From: Candidatus Sumerlaeota bacterium | GTDB taxonomy: Bacteria > Sumerlaeota > Sumerlaeia > MVZB01 > JAJFLK01 | Assembly: GCA_021772735.1 (NCBI GenBank) | Contig: JAJFLK010000241.1 | Location: forward strand, 1-6,873 | DNA: 6,873 nt | Direction: 5' to 3' | Part shown: piece after piece, positions 6,845-6,873 of the stretch | Numbering within the stretch: the stretch's first letter is position 1 | Layout of the letters: each line of letters opens with the position of its first letter | Program-made: the position numbers and the translations under genes | Notes under the pieces: generated by a model | The model's database searches: none | What the model saw: the letters and a program-made list of their open reading frames with translations, nothing else | Told to the model about the DNA's origin: nothing

Positions 6845-6873
6845 GCGCTTCGGATTTCAAGATCGAATCGAGC
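6841..6873 (+). CDS. oleD: Start of next gene, probably OleD (2-alkyl-3-ketoacid reductase), 3' partial
   Basis: Only 11 codons (MSASDFKIESS) are inside the window. The ATG overlaps the oleC stop as ATGA and has the best Shine-Dalgarno of the window, GAGAGG at 6827-6832 with 8 nt spacing, so a gene start here is well supported. The OleD name is inference from the usual oleABCD order; the visible residues are too few to show the Rossmann fold or the SDR active site. OleD would reduce the OleA product to the hydroxyacid used by OleC. Confidence 0.6.
   Translation, partial: MSASDFKIESS

Overview
The window is a single, tightly packed plus-strand gene run from a moderately high-GC bacterium (codons mostly end in G or C; TTA, CTA and TCA are rare). 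There are no RNA genes, mobile elements or CRISPR arrays. The host cannot be fixed from this sequence. Gene content and composition would fit a deltaproteobacterium or myxobacterium-like lineage, a planctomycete or verrucomicrobium, or a related candidate phylum, and this is inference only.

Positions 2-3139 hold the C-terminal 1045 residues of a large multidomain protein whose beginning lies upstream. It carries four FabA-like hot-dog domains arranged as two pseudo-DH/DH pairs. This is the dehydratase/isomerase module of a PfaC/Pfa3-type polyunsaturated fatty acid (PUFA) synthase subunit, and it is preceded by what looks like the end of an acyltransferase or chain-length-factor region and a long disordered linker.

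Three complete genes follow at once: oleA (3158-4201, thiolase-fold enzyme for head-to-head condensation of two acyl chains), oleB (4205-5101, beta-lactone decarboxylase of the haloalkane dehalogenase fold) and oleC (5108-6844, AMP-dependent beta-lactone synthetase). The first 11 codons of a further gene start at 6841, overlapping oleC by 4 bp; by position this is probably oleD, the NADPH-dependent 2-alkyl-3-ketoacid reductase. Gaps are 18, 3 and 6 nt and then an overlap, so the whole set is probably one transcript. No promoter or terminator is visible inside it.

Together the genes suggest that a PUFA synthase makes a polyunsaturated acyl chain, OleA joins two chains head to head, OleD reduces the 2-alkyl-3-ketoacid, OleC closes the beta-lactone and OleB removes CO2 to give a very long polyene hydrocarbon. 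In Shewanella, C31:9 hentriacontanonaene is made this way from separately located pfa and ole genes. Physical fusion of the two systems in one operon is the most notable feature of the window. A second is that the four main genes share one reading frame, so a single stop codon separates oleA from oleB and another separates oleB from oleC.
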